DNA of 64,000 bases from Rotaria socialis (lineage: Eukaryota; Rotifera; Eurotatoria; Philodinida; Philodinidae). Below, piece after piece: positions 22,589 through 35,302 of the stretch. The stretch spans positions 116,412 through 180,411 of the forward strand of contig CAJNYU010001107.1 of the NCBI GenBank assembly GCA_905331475.1, given 5' to 3'. How positions within the stretch are numbered: the first letter of the stretch is position 1; every line of letters begins with the position of its first letter. The notes beneath the pieces are model-generated. The model ran no database searches. It was not told where the DNA came from and worked only from the letters and a program-made list of their open reading frames with translations. The position numbers and the translations under genes are program-made.

Positions 22589-25500
22589 TTACTGTAGGTC
22601 AGAATGGCCATTGCTTGTGATAGTTATTGTTGAATTTTCATTATGATACTCATCGGAAAGATCAGTTGGAGTTGTTGATTTCGTAGCGTTGGCTGATTCA
22701 TCAACCATACTTTCAATCATTATTTGTGATGCTGTCATACTGGTTTGCGATAGATTATCTGTTGAGCGTGTATTTCGTGCTTTATTTAGAAGACTTTGTA
22801 TCAACGGAGATTTGAATCTAAAGTTAGTTTTTTTTTTATGCAATAGTTTCAATTGATGAGATTCGTTTTTTCAATTAATTACTTTGGTGTATCAGTAGTC
22901 GAGGAGAGTGTTGATAGCGTATTTGAATCATTATTGAGTAGGAAATGTTCAGTGGATGACGAAGTAGGAAAACGATTATCCGACATGGAATGGGGTATTG
23001 AAGATTTGATCATGGCTATTGGAGAAGAAATATTATTTATTTGATCATGTCCATTTGTTTGTTCGATTGTAGGTTTATTAATATTATTTTCCGGCTAAAT
23101 AAATAGAGAATACTTTGAATCGTATATTTATAGGAAAATTATCTTTATGGGAACGTTTAACTTCTTTTTCTTCGTGAAAACTGTCATTAATTGAGTGAAA
23201 AAAGGAACCTCCAGGGCTATGAAATAGGAATTCCTTCTCTGAGCACTGAAATTAAAAAACACGATATTTTTCTGCCGCTTTCAGACCCATTTTGATTAAC
23301 GAGGGTGAGAGAGAACTAATGGTCAATTCTCATTTCCCTCAAGAATTATCATAGTAATGTTAATAATTGCTCTATGGATTAGAATTTTGAATTTTTTGTA
23401 CAAAAAATTACTTTTGCAGTTGGCGAAACTTGTCGAGTACGTCGCATAATTAAATCTAAACGTCTTTTTCTTTCGATTCGCTCTTCTTCTTCTTTTCGAG
23501 CTCGTTCTTGACGTTCACGATTCAGACGTTCAGTTTCTTCGGCTTGTTTTCTTTCTAATTCTTCACGTTGCTGTTGTATACGCAGTTCTTCTTGTCGTTT
23601 TAATTCATTTTCACGTACACGTTCTTCGATTGCACGTTGTAAACGTTCCTGTTCAACACGACGTTGTTCTTCGACAAGACGAATTTGTTCTTGCTCACGT
23701 TCATATTCTTCTAGTTCTAATTGACGCTGTCGTTCTTCTTCACGTTGACGTTCGATTTCTAAACGTTGTTGTGCTTCACGAATTTTTTGATTTAATTTAC
23801 GTTGATATTCTTGTTCATCAATGTATTTCTGTTCTTGTTCACTTTTAATTAAATTAACTTTATCATCGTTTGTATCATTAGTAATCGATTCAATAGTAGA
23901 CATAACTTCTTGATTCACCGGTACAATTTCTTCTTCGCTAGTATTTGTGATTGGTTGAATTTCGGTAGTAATTGTTGTTGATGTTGGTTGTGGTGACGAT
24001 GATGATGGCGGTGGTTTTGATTTTGCCGGTGATGCAGCACCGATAAGACGTTTATGTGGGATGGTTGATGACGAAAGTGAAGACGACGAATTTGATATTG
24101 TCATTTGAGAACGTTGGGTAGAAGGTTTTGAACGGGAGAATGCAGATGCCATAGGTGGTTTCGATGTGTTAGATGAAGGTTTAGAATGTGTTGTAGGACG
24201 ATTTGTTGATTGTTTATTTGATAGATGATGTTCGACGCGAGATGATTCATCCGACGGTGACGTTCGGGATTCATTGTTTGAGGTTGGAACAGTCGCAGGA
24301 CGAGTGTGAATTTGCTGTAAAAAAATATCTTTCATAGATAAAGTTTTCTTCGTAAGAATTTTAATTACCCTTCGACCATTGGAAGAAGCCGTAAGACGAA
24401 GCTGATGACTGGATCTTGATACTGGTAGACCATTTAATGATGATGCTGCTGTTGCTGTACTAACATGTACGGATTGTGTCATTGCGGCAATTTTTGGTTT
24501 AGCTAATCGATTGATAACGTCATTATTATGATGACGATTAGAATTTGGCATTCGTTGTGGAGATTCTCGATTAGCTGTTTCGTCTCGAGCTAGAAAAATT
24601 TTGAAAAATAAATGCTGAATGTCTTTTATACATTAAGTTAATCAATTCAAACAATATCGAGTACACACATGAACACAGGTAAAATAAGCATGCAGACATG
24701 TATGTCAGTGTAAAAGCTGGGAGAAGGTAACAAAGGAAGTCAGATAAGAATGGGATACCTATCAAAGCTCGCGGACATCGGTCAGCACTATGACTATGAT
24801 TGGATCGACAATTCGCTGCATATGTCAAACGCATAAAATTTGCACTTTTATTATTATTATTATTAGTAGTAGTAGTAGTATTATCACCGGTATTTAACCA
24901 ATATACATTTGATGTTGTCATCGGTCGTGTTTGACTACGTGCCGATGAATGATGTGTGGCTGATACGAAACTCTCGTGAGTTGTAGAACGATCATGGTTG
25001 GGTTGTTCGTCAATCGGATTCAATTGATGAGAACTGATCACAACTATAAGTGGAGAGAAAGACCTTTTTCTATAGAGAAGCATGGCCCGTACAAAACACA
25101 GCTAAGTAGGAATAGATTTTTTCTCGAACCAAAACAAAACAGAAAAATAATCTGACTAACCAGTTGAATTATCATCAGTTGAATCATTGAATGCACGTTG
25201 ATTTGGTATATCTAAATAAAATTTAAAAAATTTACAATGTCTCACAATCCTAAATTAGACAAAACTTCGATGCATACTCCTACGCTCATCTCACATTCCG
25301 ATACTAATCTAAAGATATTTTAGACACGCAGTAAATTATGTATCATCTATTCTTTCTACATATGTAAACGAAGGATCTTTTACAGTGGTTTTCAGATTAT
25401 GAAAAAATTCCGAATAAATAGTGTTTTCTTTCAGCGTGGGCCCGATGTTCAATCCAATAAAAAATTACCTTGATGATTTGAACGTATTCGTGATGCTGAA

Positions 25501-28500
25501 ACAGCTCGTCGGGTGGAAACAACATCTGTAGACACGCTCATTGCAGAATCAGGCCTAATTACTACATTTGTTCTAAGCAAGAAGAAAAAGAAAAAAAAAG
25601 AATATTCACAGATGATATTTATCAAAAAATAGAAAAAGAATGTTTATTTTACTTTTGATTATGATTGACTCTTTGTTGATAATTTTGTTCGCGTTCTTTC
25701 TCGCGACGTAATATTTCATCGATTTTAGCCTAAGAAAATACAAATCAATTTTTTCAAAAGCATGAATTTGGGAGGATTTACTCGAGCTTCTTCTTCGCGT
25801 TTTCTTCGTCGTTCTTCAACTTGTAATCGATGATCACCATCACGATTGCGTAATTGTAACCATTTTTTCACTCTTTCGACTTGTTGTTGTTGCCTAAAAA
25901 ACAATCGATTGGATGGCTTTTATACATGTATATCATATCTGTTGCTCTCTCTCTGTCAGATAACAAACTCCAGGAACATTCTTCTTTCTCTGTAATGTGC
26001 ATTCATTATTAAAAACTAAAGCGGTACACTGTGGCTTTTCCGCCCACAACTAATGTTGTTTACAAGCAAGAGAAATATTTTCTTTCACATTATCGTCACT
26101 TTCTTCCTATTCTGCCCATAACGATACTGCATACTGTATGAGACTTGTGTGTGGACAAAAAAAGAGGGGCTTATTCACATATAAAATCATATAATTTTAG
26201 TTATTAATATTTCCTTCCGGTTTATAAACGTGATTGAGAAAATTTGAAAGAATTTGTTCCCAAAAATCTCTATTGATTATTTATTTGTACGAAATATATC
26301 GGTACCAAAACAAAAAATGGATTAATCAATCGTAATTCTACACGATGAGTTTAACTGCGAATACGTCTCAAGAATATCTTCTCACAATAAGTGAAATTGA
26401 GAACAACAGTATCGTAGTAATCTTTTTTAAATAGGTATTCTATATCAAATAGAACTCATCGAGCCGCTCAACAGTGATTCGAAAAACATTATTAACTATA
26501 GTTTACAGCTAACATTCTATTTTTCGCGATGAATTGTAAACTTCACGATCAAAAGTATCATGTTTCTTATTGATTAAAAATGAGTCTTCACTTTCCTGTC
26601 TCTATAATACATACCGACAACTTCTCTGATCTATGACACAAACATATTAGTACGACATCTTTTCTTTGTTCTTTTTGTATTGAAAATGTAATCAAATTCG
26701 GGCTTCTCTTTAATCTGGAAACATTTGAAAAATATCGTAAAACGATTATTCCAGAAGGAGGAGCAATTAGAAAACTTCAATATAGTCAATATGATTTTCT
26801 GATCAACACACACATGTTATCTCAACATAGACTAAGTATTTTTTAAGAAACGGAGCAGTCGGAAGCTTTAGATTTATGATATTCGAACGAACTCTAATGC
26901 ATTGATGTTGTTGTTAAATACTAAGAAAAAATGTCAAGCTTGTACTAATGTTGATAGCGAGCGCATTATAGAGTTACTGAAGAAGCCTGGAGGTATAGAA
27001 AACACATCACATACACCAGAAATCAACAATCTGATGAGCAATAGTAAAAACACATGAGAACTAATATATTTGTCTTTATTGATATGTGAAACACATGATC
27101 GAACTATATTTTGGGTTAGCAGAAAAATATTCGAATATTATCTCAGGTTAAAGATTACTGTTCTTTTTTTTTTGTATAAATCTACTTACCATTTTTGTTC
27201 TTTTTTTCTTAGTTGTTCTTGAAATTTTTGTAAACGTAATATTTCAGCTTCTTCTTTTTTTTGTTTTACTAATTTAATATGTTCATCAAGATGAAGTGAA
27301 CGAAGACCTAAAAATTACTTATTACGTAGAATAATAATCCTCCAGCTATTCTTTCCGTTAACTTGCCATTGGTTGTTGATTTTGTTGTAGACATTTTACT
27401 ACTTATTTTTGAATTAGTTGTTGATGGGGGCCGTTCATTTTGACTTGCATTTTGAATATTACTTCTATATTCATTATGTTCACCATTTAGTAATGAATCT
27501 TGAGATGTACTGTCTATGAAAGAAAACGAAAAAAATTCAAAACTTAATCATTTATTTATAGTGCCATTTTATTTCTGATACTAATCAAGCGCATACATGT
27601 ATATATATATATATATGTAAAGAGAATTCTCAAGACACAATCGATTCATTCAGAATGAATGGAGAAGAAAAAAAGAAGAAGGTGAGCAAAAAAAAAGAAG
27701 GCAAATGAAATTCTTTCTCTCTCTCTCTCTCTCTCTCGTTTTAACAACTGCCGCCGTCGTATTGTCGATCATATTTTGTCGTATATCCTGTTTCTTCTTC
27801 GTCATAATCGATACTGTAAATTGACTTTCCGCCACCATCATATATACTTTGTGTTGTACCACAATCATTAATTTTTTCATCCATATAATATTCACTTGAT
27901 TGATAATCAGGAAGAGTTGATGAAGGCCGATTACGGCCATGATGATGACGACGACTACTACGATTTTCTATTGCTGTATTCGGCGTATTTGATATTGATA
28001 TTGATTGACGACGTGCTTCATTCGATGAACAAAATATAAGTTTTGCAGCTTCACAACAGAATAAAAATGCAATATTTGCATTTGTTCTTAGGCGTTTCAT
28101 AAAACCCGGTCGTTTTACTTTAAAACAATAAGCAATAAGAACGAAAATCGTTACGCAAATAATAATAAGAAGAATAAAAAGAAGAGTATTAGATTTTGGT
28201 AATGTTTGTCGAAGTTTTTCATCGGAATTTATTATTGAAGCTTGTGTTAGAGTAACAAATGTTCGATTATTGATTGATAGTAATTGCTTTGATGGTGCTT
28301 GAGAACCCACGTCAGCAGCAAGCGATAACATACGTAACCATTCTTCATCGTCATCAGATAATTTCGTCGTCGTCGTCGTCGTCGTTCTAGTCGTTACAGT
28401 AGAAGAACCGGAAGTTTTCTTCTTTTTTATTTTTGACTGTTTTATTGTGGTCGTAACCATCGTTGTCGTGGTTGAAATCTCCTCTTCCTCCTCTTGCTCC

Positions 28501-30358
28501 TGTTCTTCTACTTCGTCTTGTTGTTGAACTATTTCTTCTTGGTCTTCATTAATTAGAACATTAGTCGTATCTTCGACATTCATATAATCATCATTAGGTA
28601 TTTTTTGATTTACAGGTCGACGTCGAATAAGATCAGCTCGACTTAATTTACCACCGTTTTGCATTTCTACTGTTGTTCTTTTTCTCGAACGTTTTATTGG
28701 AATTGTTGAAGTTATTATCGATGTTGTTAACGTTGTTGTTATGGTCGTTGTCGAATGTCTTTTCCAATTGCAAATAATTTGTACATTATGATCTTTTTTA
28801 ATTGGACTTGCTTTTAATTCAAAATAGAAAAACAATTCTGAATAGAGATCATTTTTAACGTAAGTCAATGTAAAATTATGTGAACCAGAACCAAATAAAG
28901 CACTATTACTAGTCGACGGTAACATATCCATACATTTTCTTTCCGATCGATCGGTTGCTATTTCTAAATAGGTTGTCTTTTTACAATCGTTATTCGACGA
29001 TTTCGGAAGTAATAAAGATTTTAAACTGCCAAACTGCCTGTTGATTTCGCGAGCATGCAGTAGAACTTGTCCGTTAGGCATCGATGAACGTACTTTACAA
29101 TGGCAACGATTAAATTGCCGTTCTTTGGCGTATGTATGACTGATGTGTACGGTGGGTCCTTCGTCCTTCCATTGATCACAAATATCTTTTGAATCGGGTA
29201 TACAACCATAATTGACTTGAATATAATTGAAATCTGGACAATTCGGTACGCCATTAGTGGTGACTGCTGTTGAAAGCATTTCACTTTTTGTTAAATTTAT
29301 TACACAAGTTTGTTGATCATTACATGAAAGTATATTATGACTTGTACCTTCTTGAATACAATCGTATATACTAAATTGACAGTCTTGAAATAATGGTTGT
29401 TTCGTATAGCCATATATAACACGAATTATTTTTATATGTTCATATTGAGAACAACGAAGATTTAAATGAACACTGATTGATTGTTGTAGACAGGCACTTT
29501 CGAAATGTAATGTTTCAACATTAGCAAAAGTTGTATGAAAAATAGAAAAAAGAAGTAAAAGTTGACGATGGAACATTAGTAGCACCATGATTGAACGATA
29601 GTTAGATTTTACGAGACAAAACGACAATAACTTGTATTTGTCGACAGTCGACGACGGGACGTAGTCGGTGTGTTGACATACAGATGAACATCATAAGAAA
29701 TAGACAAGAAAAAAGAGGAGAAGAAAGAAAGAGAGAGAGAGAGATAGAAAAGACAAGAAATACTTAATCTCGAAAAAGAATAATCCAAAACACTTTCACG
29801 TACAAAAAAACGAAGAAGAACAAGCAATCCCTTGATGGTGATTGTTATGCAACAATAAAGTCACTGGAATACCACATATCGAAAAGATACATTTAATTGA
29901 AGGACTTATTGATTTACTGCTAGCACATATCAACAAAAATCCTATGAACGTGTTCTACTTACGATTGAATTCACCTTGTTCGTCATCGTTTTTTTGTAAT
30001 TGGACCGTATTCGTATCAATTATACATATTGAATCTGTTGTTGACTCATTATCTGAGATCGGATAGGTATCTATACACGTATAAATATATAATAATGGTA
30101 TGCATACGCAAGGTAAACGTTTCTCGTTTTACCTCCATCACATATCCTTGTCACTGATGAGGTTACTTGTTCGACAGCATCTTCTAGCGAAACTGCTATT
30201 AAAAAAACAACACAAAAAATGATTAAATTTGATTCTTTGTTGTTTTTTTTTTACCGTTATGATCATTAGTTTGAGTGTTTGTGAAAGTTTCTTTGAAAAA
30301 GAGCATCGAAAATGTTAAAATAAACTCTTAAATTTTAACATTTACCTTGATTTTCCAT
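22589..30358 (-). CDS. MAP7/ensconsin-like microtubule-associated protein
   Basis: Thirteen exons, all phases closing, 894 residues: 30358-30346, 30195-30133, 30070-29975, 27513-27367, 27307-27190, 25893-25782, 25729-25653, 25572-25469, 25211-25161, 25043-24759, 24589-23412, 23094-22883 and 22817-22589. Exons 5-7 encode an N-terminal basic coiled coil like the MAP7 microtubule-binding region (EERRRKREEEAR, DEILRREKEREQNYQQR). The long exon carries a Ser/Thr/Pro linker and then a second Arg/Glu/Gln coiled coil ending RKRRLDLIMRRTRQ-like, the MAP7 kinesin-1-interaction-type domain. It probably recruits kinesin-1 to microtubules. The intron after exon 4 has a GC donor (gcaagt). A 54-bp stop-free segment inside exon 11 (24315-24368) has intron ends. 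An unrelated gene is nested in the third intron. Confidence 0.82.
24315..24368 (-). other. possible in-frame retained intron, 54 bp
   Basis: Begins gtaatta and ends tttttttacag on the minus strand. It is a multiple of three and has no stop, so splicing or retention would change the protein by 18 residues (AT-rich, Lys/Ile-rich) without breaking frame. Confidence 0.5.
25894..27189 (-). other. 1.3-kb intron, no gene seen
   Basis: Intron between exons 5 and 6 of the MAP7-like gene. AT-rich; short frames only. Confidence 0.55.
27716..27737. repeat. (CT)n microsatellite
   Basis: About 11 CT units just 3' of the nested lectin gene's stop codon. Confidence 0.85.
27741..29588 (-). CDS. SUEL/rhamnose-type lectin single-pass membrane protein (nested gene)
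   Basis: Single exon, 615 residues. A signal peptide (about 1-22) is followed by a SUEL-type galactose/rhamnose-binding lectin domain (about 25-130: LHFESACLQQSISVHL, CNDQQTCVINLTKSEML, ending YIQVNYGC). Next comes a Cys-containing region, a Thr/Glu-rich mucin-like stalk, one TM helix (TLLFILLIIICVTIFVLIAY) and a roughly 110-residue cytoplasmic tail rich in Tyr. The plan resembles EVA-1 and other SUEL receptors. The whole gene lies inside a 2.5-kb intron (27514-29974) of the MAP7-like gene on the same strand. The first real ATG is at 29588; the frame extends further only from a non-ATG codon. Confidence 0.82.
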   Translation of the reverse strand: MVLLMFHRQLLLLFSIFHTTFANVETLHFESACLQQSISVHLNLRCSQYEHIKIIRVIYGYTKQPLFQDCQFSIYDCIQEGTSHNILSCNDQQTCVINLTKSEMLSTAVTTNGVPNCPDFNYIQVNYGCIPDSKDICDQWKDEGPTVHISHTYAKERQFNRCHCKVRSSMPNGQVLLHAREINRQFGSLKSLLLPKSSNNDCKKTTYLEIATDRSERKCMDMLPSTSNSALFGSGSHNFTLTYVKNDLYSELFFYFELKASPIKKDHNVQIICNWKRHSTTTITTTLTTSIITSTIPIKRSRKRTTVEMQNGGKLSRADLIRRRPVNQKIPNDDYMNVEDTTNVLINEDQEEIVQQQDEVEEQEQEEEEEISTTTTMVTTTIKQSKIKKKKTSGSSTVTTRTTTTTTTKLSDDDEEWLRMLSLAADVGSQAPSKQLLSINNRTFVTLTQASIINSDEKLRQTLPKSNTLLFILLIIICVTIFVLIAYCFKVKRPGFMKRLRTNANIAFLFCCEAAKLIFCSSNEARRQSISISNTPNTAIENRSSRRHHHGRNRPSSTLPDYQSSEYYMDEKINDCGTTQSIYDGGGKSIYSIDYDEEETGYTTKYDRQYDGGSC

Positions 30359-31231
30359 TTTCAAATCACTAGACCAAAGATAAACATAATCATGGAGTTC
30401 ATACTCATTCGTCAAGTAAAGATATCATTACTCTTACTTTTTTTTCCTCGTCTTTATGCTTCGCTCACTTACTTGCCGTCGTCTGTTCAACAGAGAGAGA
30501 GAAAGGAGCGCGTGTCTCTTTTACCTATATATAATCTAGAAAAAAGAATAAGAAGAACGAATGAAGAGGAAACGAACAACGTTCACATACACATACAATG
30601 TGCTTCCTTTCTTTAACGTCTTTTGTGTTGCAGTGCTGAGAAAAGAGAAATGTTTCCATCTCAATGGTGCTCATACTCTATGAAGAGTGTGGCATTACGC
30701 AGAGAGAAAGAAAACGAAGAACAGCAATAATAGAAGAAGAAGAAAAAGAAAAAAAAAGTAGCAACAACACAGTGGTGAGGCCGAACATACAAATGCTTCA
30801 TCTTAACATACGTTCAGTCAAATACATTTCTGTTTATTGTTAAACAGGACAAAAAAGTCGATTAGTATAAGCTATTTTTTGTTCAAAATACCGTCGCATA
30901 TACTAACGCGCGACAGAAATATCTGTTTTTTGTCGCTCAAAAGGTTTTAATGGATTTAAATGGAGCAATCATAAGCATAAATTAAAGAACATTAATGATA
31001 GATTAATGTAAAACGAGAGAAAAGAAAAAGTTTCGCATGAATCAAACGTATATTCAATGCATCTGCAAGTCATAGTAATCCTTCATTTTTTGATATGTTG
31101 ACTTTCAATAAGACGTAGAAATGTCATAGGATTAATCCTAGGTCTATTATCTAGAAAAAAAATCAAAACAAAAAACAAGTTGATTTTATCGATCTTTCTG
31201 GAACATTAAAAAAACTCAATGGAGTTTTATT
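30359..31231. other. intergenic between MAP7-like and AAMP genes
   Basis: No gene. A bare AG acceptor (30369-30370, ggtctag) lies 10 nt upstream of the MAP7-like ATG. The 30474-30770 part is purine-rich. Confidence 0.55.
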
Positions 31232-34138
31232 TTATTCTTTTAATTTAAAAGCTCGACATGAACCTTGCATATAGGCACAAAGTAAATAACGTTTATCTTT
31301 CGTTATAAGCATATCCATTATTTCACAACCTTGCCCACCACCGCTTTTCCATTCTTTTAATGGTTCACCATTTCGTATATCTAACAGACGAATATGACCA
31401 TCAAGACAGGCTGCATACAATAAATAGCCTTCATTCAAAAGACATTTAACAATACCACTTTGTAGATTGAGTGTTGCACGTAGAAGTTTTGTATTTATAT
31501 CCCATATATAAACAAAACCTGCAAGTGTACCACAAATAAGTAAATGTCCAGCACCGAATGCAACGCTTTCAATTGTTGTTGCTGTTGCTTCATCGTCATC
31601 ATCTTCATCTTCATTGCTTGCTGCTGCTGAAGGTTTATTCGATGATGTTGGCGAACAACAGGCAAACGATGAAAGTAATTTACCATTATTTATATTAATT
31701 ACTCGACAATTACCATCAGCTGAACCACAAGCGACTAATGTTTGCTCATCGTTTAAACACATTGAGATACATTTTGCATTTGTATGATTCATTTCACTGT
31801 CACCTTCACCGTTACTATCATATTGCCAAACAACGGAACATTGTTTAAGGTCCCATAATTTAATTTGACCATTACCATAACCACATATGCATTGTTTGCC
31901 TGAAAGAAAAGCAATCATAAGGAAATTAAATCGATAATGTTGATCATGATACTTGAAGAACGAAAAATTTTACAATTATGAGACGATTGTTTTCGAAATT
32001 GAAAAAAGCTACTCACGAGAGAAGGTTTTGTTTTAGACTTCACTATGTAGACGAAAGAATAATGCACTGCGAATTGAATCTCATAAACAATTTTACATTT
32101 ACGAAAAAGAACTTGGAGTTTTTATTATATCATAAAATTGATTTAATTGAATTTTTCTCGTCGTATCTAACAATGGACTTCATTGAATTAATCATAATAC
32201 AAGGCGAAAGTACTACTGACATATGTTCTTTTGTCTGCACAATAGACGCTGATAATTAGGAAAGTATGAGTTCGAACAGAAAAATTATTAGTTGGACGAT
32301 TTTTCTTGTTAGAACTGAAGAAAAAACAATAGACATTGACTTTGGACTTCAGTACTAATTAAACATAATCAATAATGAAAAAAATAAGAAAAGATCGGGT
32401 AATTTTTATGTTAGCTAGAATTACGTCAGACTAATAATATTTATCTATTAATCTGTTGTAATTGTATCAAAAGAGGACGATAGTTTTCTAAAAAAATCAG
32501 CCGTGATTCCTTCTGCTTCAAGTAATGTTTTCCTTCTTAACTCTGTTAGATGCCAGCTTCCCTTCTACTTGATGAGAAAGAATGTGTAGGAAAATCTTGA
32601 AAGCTACTGACACGCAAAACTACTTCTTTCGTTACTCTATCAATTCATCTCACATTGGGTATAGTGTAAATATCTGGCGACAGATTAATTATATAATCAT
32701 TGATGTATAGATATCTTTGTTTCTATTGGAAAGGCGTACTATCAAATTTTGGTACTAACTCACTATTTTTCTAGGAAGAAATTTTTTTTTTTGAAATTGT
32801 AATGATGACCTTTGAGAACGACAAAAGAAACATATTTATATTGCTGTTTTTGCTCATTATAGAAATAGGAGGAGAAATATATTCCAGAAAATATCAACTA
32901 TGTTAACAAATTAGGTTCATCGTACTCGTACCTCATAGTGCCGATATGAACATTAATTATCAAAAGGTCAAAATATGAGATCTGTAGAAATAAATAAAGA
33001 ACGTATTGATCAAGAAATGAATGTGTGTAAGTTATACTCGCTAACATTATCGAAATATTGATAGTTTCATTTTTACTTTGAGAATAAAAAACACTCACAA
33101 ATGAAATGGTGCGTTTCATAACAACGTCCTACTTGTTTAAAAATATCTATCATTAGAAAATGTTTCGGCGAAATTTCACCATAAAAAATTGCGTTTTTTT
33201 TCTTTTCTAAAAGGGAAAGTGCCTCACATTTCTCTTTCCGATTTCGATGACGTCTTGTCTACGTAATTATTACGTCATACTCTAATATGAACCTTGAAAC
33301 ATCCCCTACTACGCTCTAGAGATTCGAAGTGTTCAGAAAATTCGTTTTCAATTTGAAGAGAATTTCTTGACGAAAGCCAGTCGTCACAGAATGAATTATC
33401 CAGGTTTTTCGAGAACTTGTGAGTAAAAAAATTCTTGAAATCGAAAGGGAATATAGAAGTAGGCTGTCTTGTAAGTTGAAATTTCTTACCATTAGCAAGT
33501 ATTTCTAATGTAGTTATTTCAACATCACTTCCTCCATGCATAATTTTATATTCTCCCGAAGGAATTTTGAATAACCATAATTGTGAATCATTTGTACCAA
33601 CAAATAGAACATGTGCCGATGGATGAAAACGCATTAATTCAATATCAATACCAGTATGAAAAGACCAAACTTCGGTGAGTGGTAAACCATCTTGATTATC
33701 AGTCCAACAACGTATTTGTCCACGCATATCACAGGCACATAAATATTTGCCATCGAAACTCCAACAAACTTGATGGACACTATCATCAAATTGTGGATAT
33801 TCGTGTATTAATTCACCGGTTTCTAAACTCCAAACAAGACAACGATCATCTTCACCACCTGAACAAACACGATTTTGCAATTGTGGATCAATCGATATAG
33901 CAAATATTGAATTTCCAGGTTTATGATGTGATATTGTTAAAAGTGCATCGTCATCTTCTTCGTCTTGTAAATTTTCATTTAATTCAAGATCATCTAATTG
34001 ATTTTCGGCCATATTATCTGTTGATGGATCAACATCAATTATTTCGAAGGCATCATTGGTATCAATATGAATTTGATCATCATCTTCATCATCCGAATCC
34101 GCTTGTCGATGTCGTTCGGGAGAATTTTTATCGAACAT
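31232..34138 (-). CDS. AAMP: angio-associated migratory cell protein (AAMP) homologue
   Basis: Two exons, 34138-33490 and 31899-31232, phase 1, 438 residues against 434 in human. An acidic N-terminus is followed by WD40 repeats covering the rest: SGGEDDRCLVWSLETGELIH, VWSFHTG, GYGNGQIKLWDLKQ and DGHIRLLDIRNGEPL. The order and spacing match AAMP throughout, including the acidic insert between later blades (here an Asp/Glu-Ala stretch). AAMP is a cytosolic WD scaffold linked to migration and ribosome biogenesis. The true start is the ATG at 34138, 16 nt after a bare acceptor tttctag (34155-34156), consistent with trans-splicing. The single intron is unusually long (1590 bp). Confidence 0.92.
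31900..33489 (-). other. 1.6-kb AAMP intron
   Basis: A 93-codon plus-strand frame (31978-32259) and others are AT-rich and unrecognised; I do not call a nested gene here. Confidence 0.5.
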
Positions 34139-35302
34139 TTTCTTTTCTCTTATTCTAGAAAGCAAAAGATATTTATTTGATCAATCAACAATAATGACGA
34201 GGATGGATGGATGAATATGACGAAGAAATTCTATGATTGGTGCATTTCTTTTGACTAATAGAAAAGCATCGACTACAGTTCGTTTATAATGGTGACCATG
34301 GTCATTAAAGAATTCATATTTAAGATTGTAAAATATTTTATTTGAAAAGAATTTCTTTTTTAATCCATTACTATCTTTTCCATTTTTTTCGTAAGAGAAT
34401 TGGTGACTAATTATATTATAGCAATTAAAATGCACTGTGATCATGTGGGTGTATCTGCATGATTCGACATATTTTCTTTTTGACGATGTTCCCGAAAAAC
34501 AAAATAAGACAATGATTCAAACAGAAAAATTAAATGAAATACTTTTTTTCGTTCAATTATTATTCACTTGAGAACATCCGAAGAGTCTTTTAATTGAATT
34601 TACTCAAGCTATAGATATTCATAATAAAAAGAGTTATTCTGCAATAGAGTAGTAGTACTAAAGACAATACGTCAGGACGCAGCTGTAATAAGATTATTAT
34701 TAATGTATATCAGTTGTCTTTCTTTCTGTTTGGCTTCTATCGAGACGGAGACTCTTCTTGTCTTGTAAATAGGAATGGATGTAGTTTATTATTCCATAAA
34801 TCAGATTGTTTTAGTACAATATAAGAAAAACTTTTAATTGGACCAATAGAGTTATTTTGTGAATAATCTATGCTCAAATTTTCAGATGAAAACGAGCGTA
34901 AAATATTGACAAAATTGATACTTGATTAAGACAAACGATTGAAGTACTCGAAAGAAAATTTTTAATCAATTTTTTGTGATGATTGAAATTTTATGGTTGA
35001 CTGTTAGATCAATGACGCATTCACTTTGATAGAGTCAAAAATTAACTGCTTATGTATACAGTCTACACTGAGCTTTATGGAAAATGTAAGAATAATTTTC
35101 ACTGGGTTAAAAATCTTCTTATAATCCATAATCAAGAAGCAGCAACAGATAAATTTTCTGTGGAAATGTTACATATTTATTTGTTTGCATACGTAGTAAA
35201 ACAAGATAATATAGTTCAATGCATTTATTTGGACACGCTTGAAAGATTTCAACCACCTTTCTCAATCGATTACTTGTGATTTTATTTAGATATTCTCTAT
35301 AA
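34139..35302. other. divergent intergenic region AAMP/PPT1
   Basis: 1.16 kb between two divergent starts. No coding sequence is supported. Both starts have a nearby bare AG acceptor (34155-34156 and 35288-35289). Confidence 0.55.

Noticed and set aside
31978-32259. 93-codon ORF in the AAMP intron, as a fourth nested gene
   Set aside because: AT-rich composition, no domain, no splice acceptor or other support.
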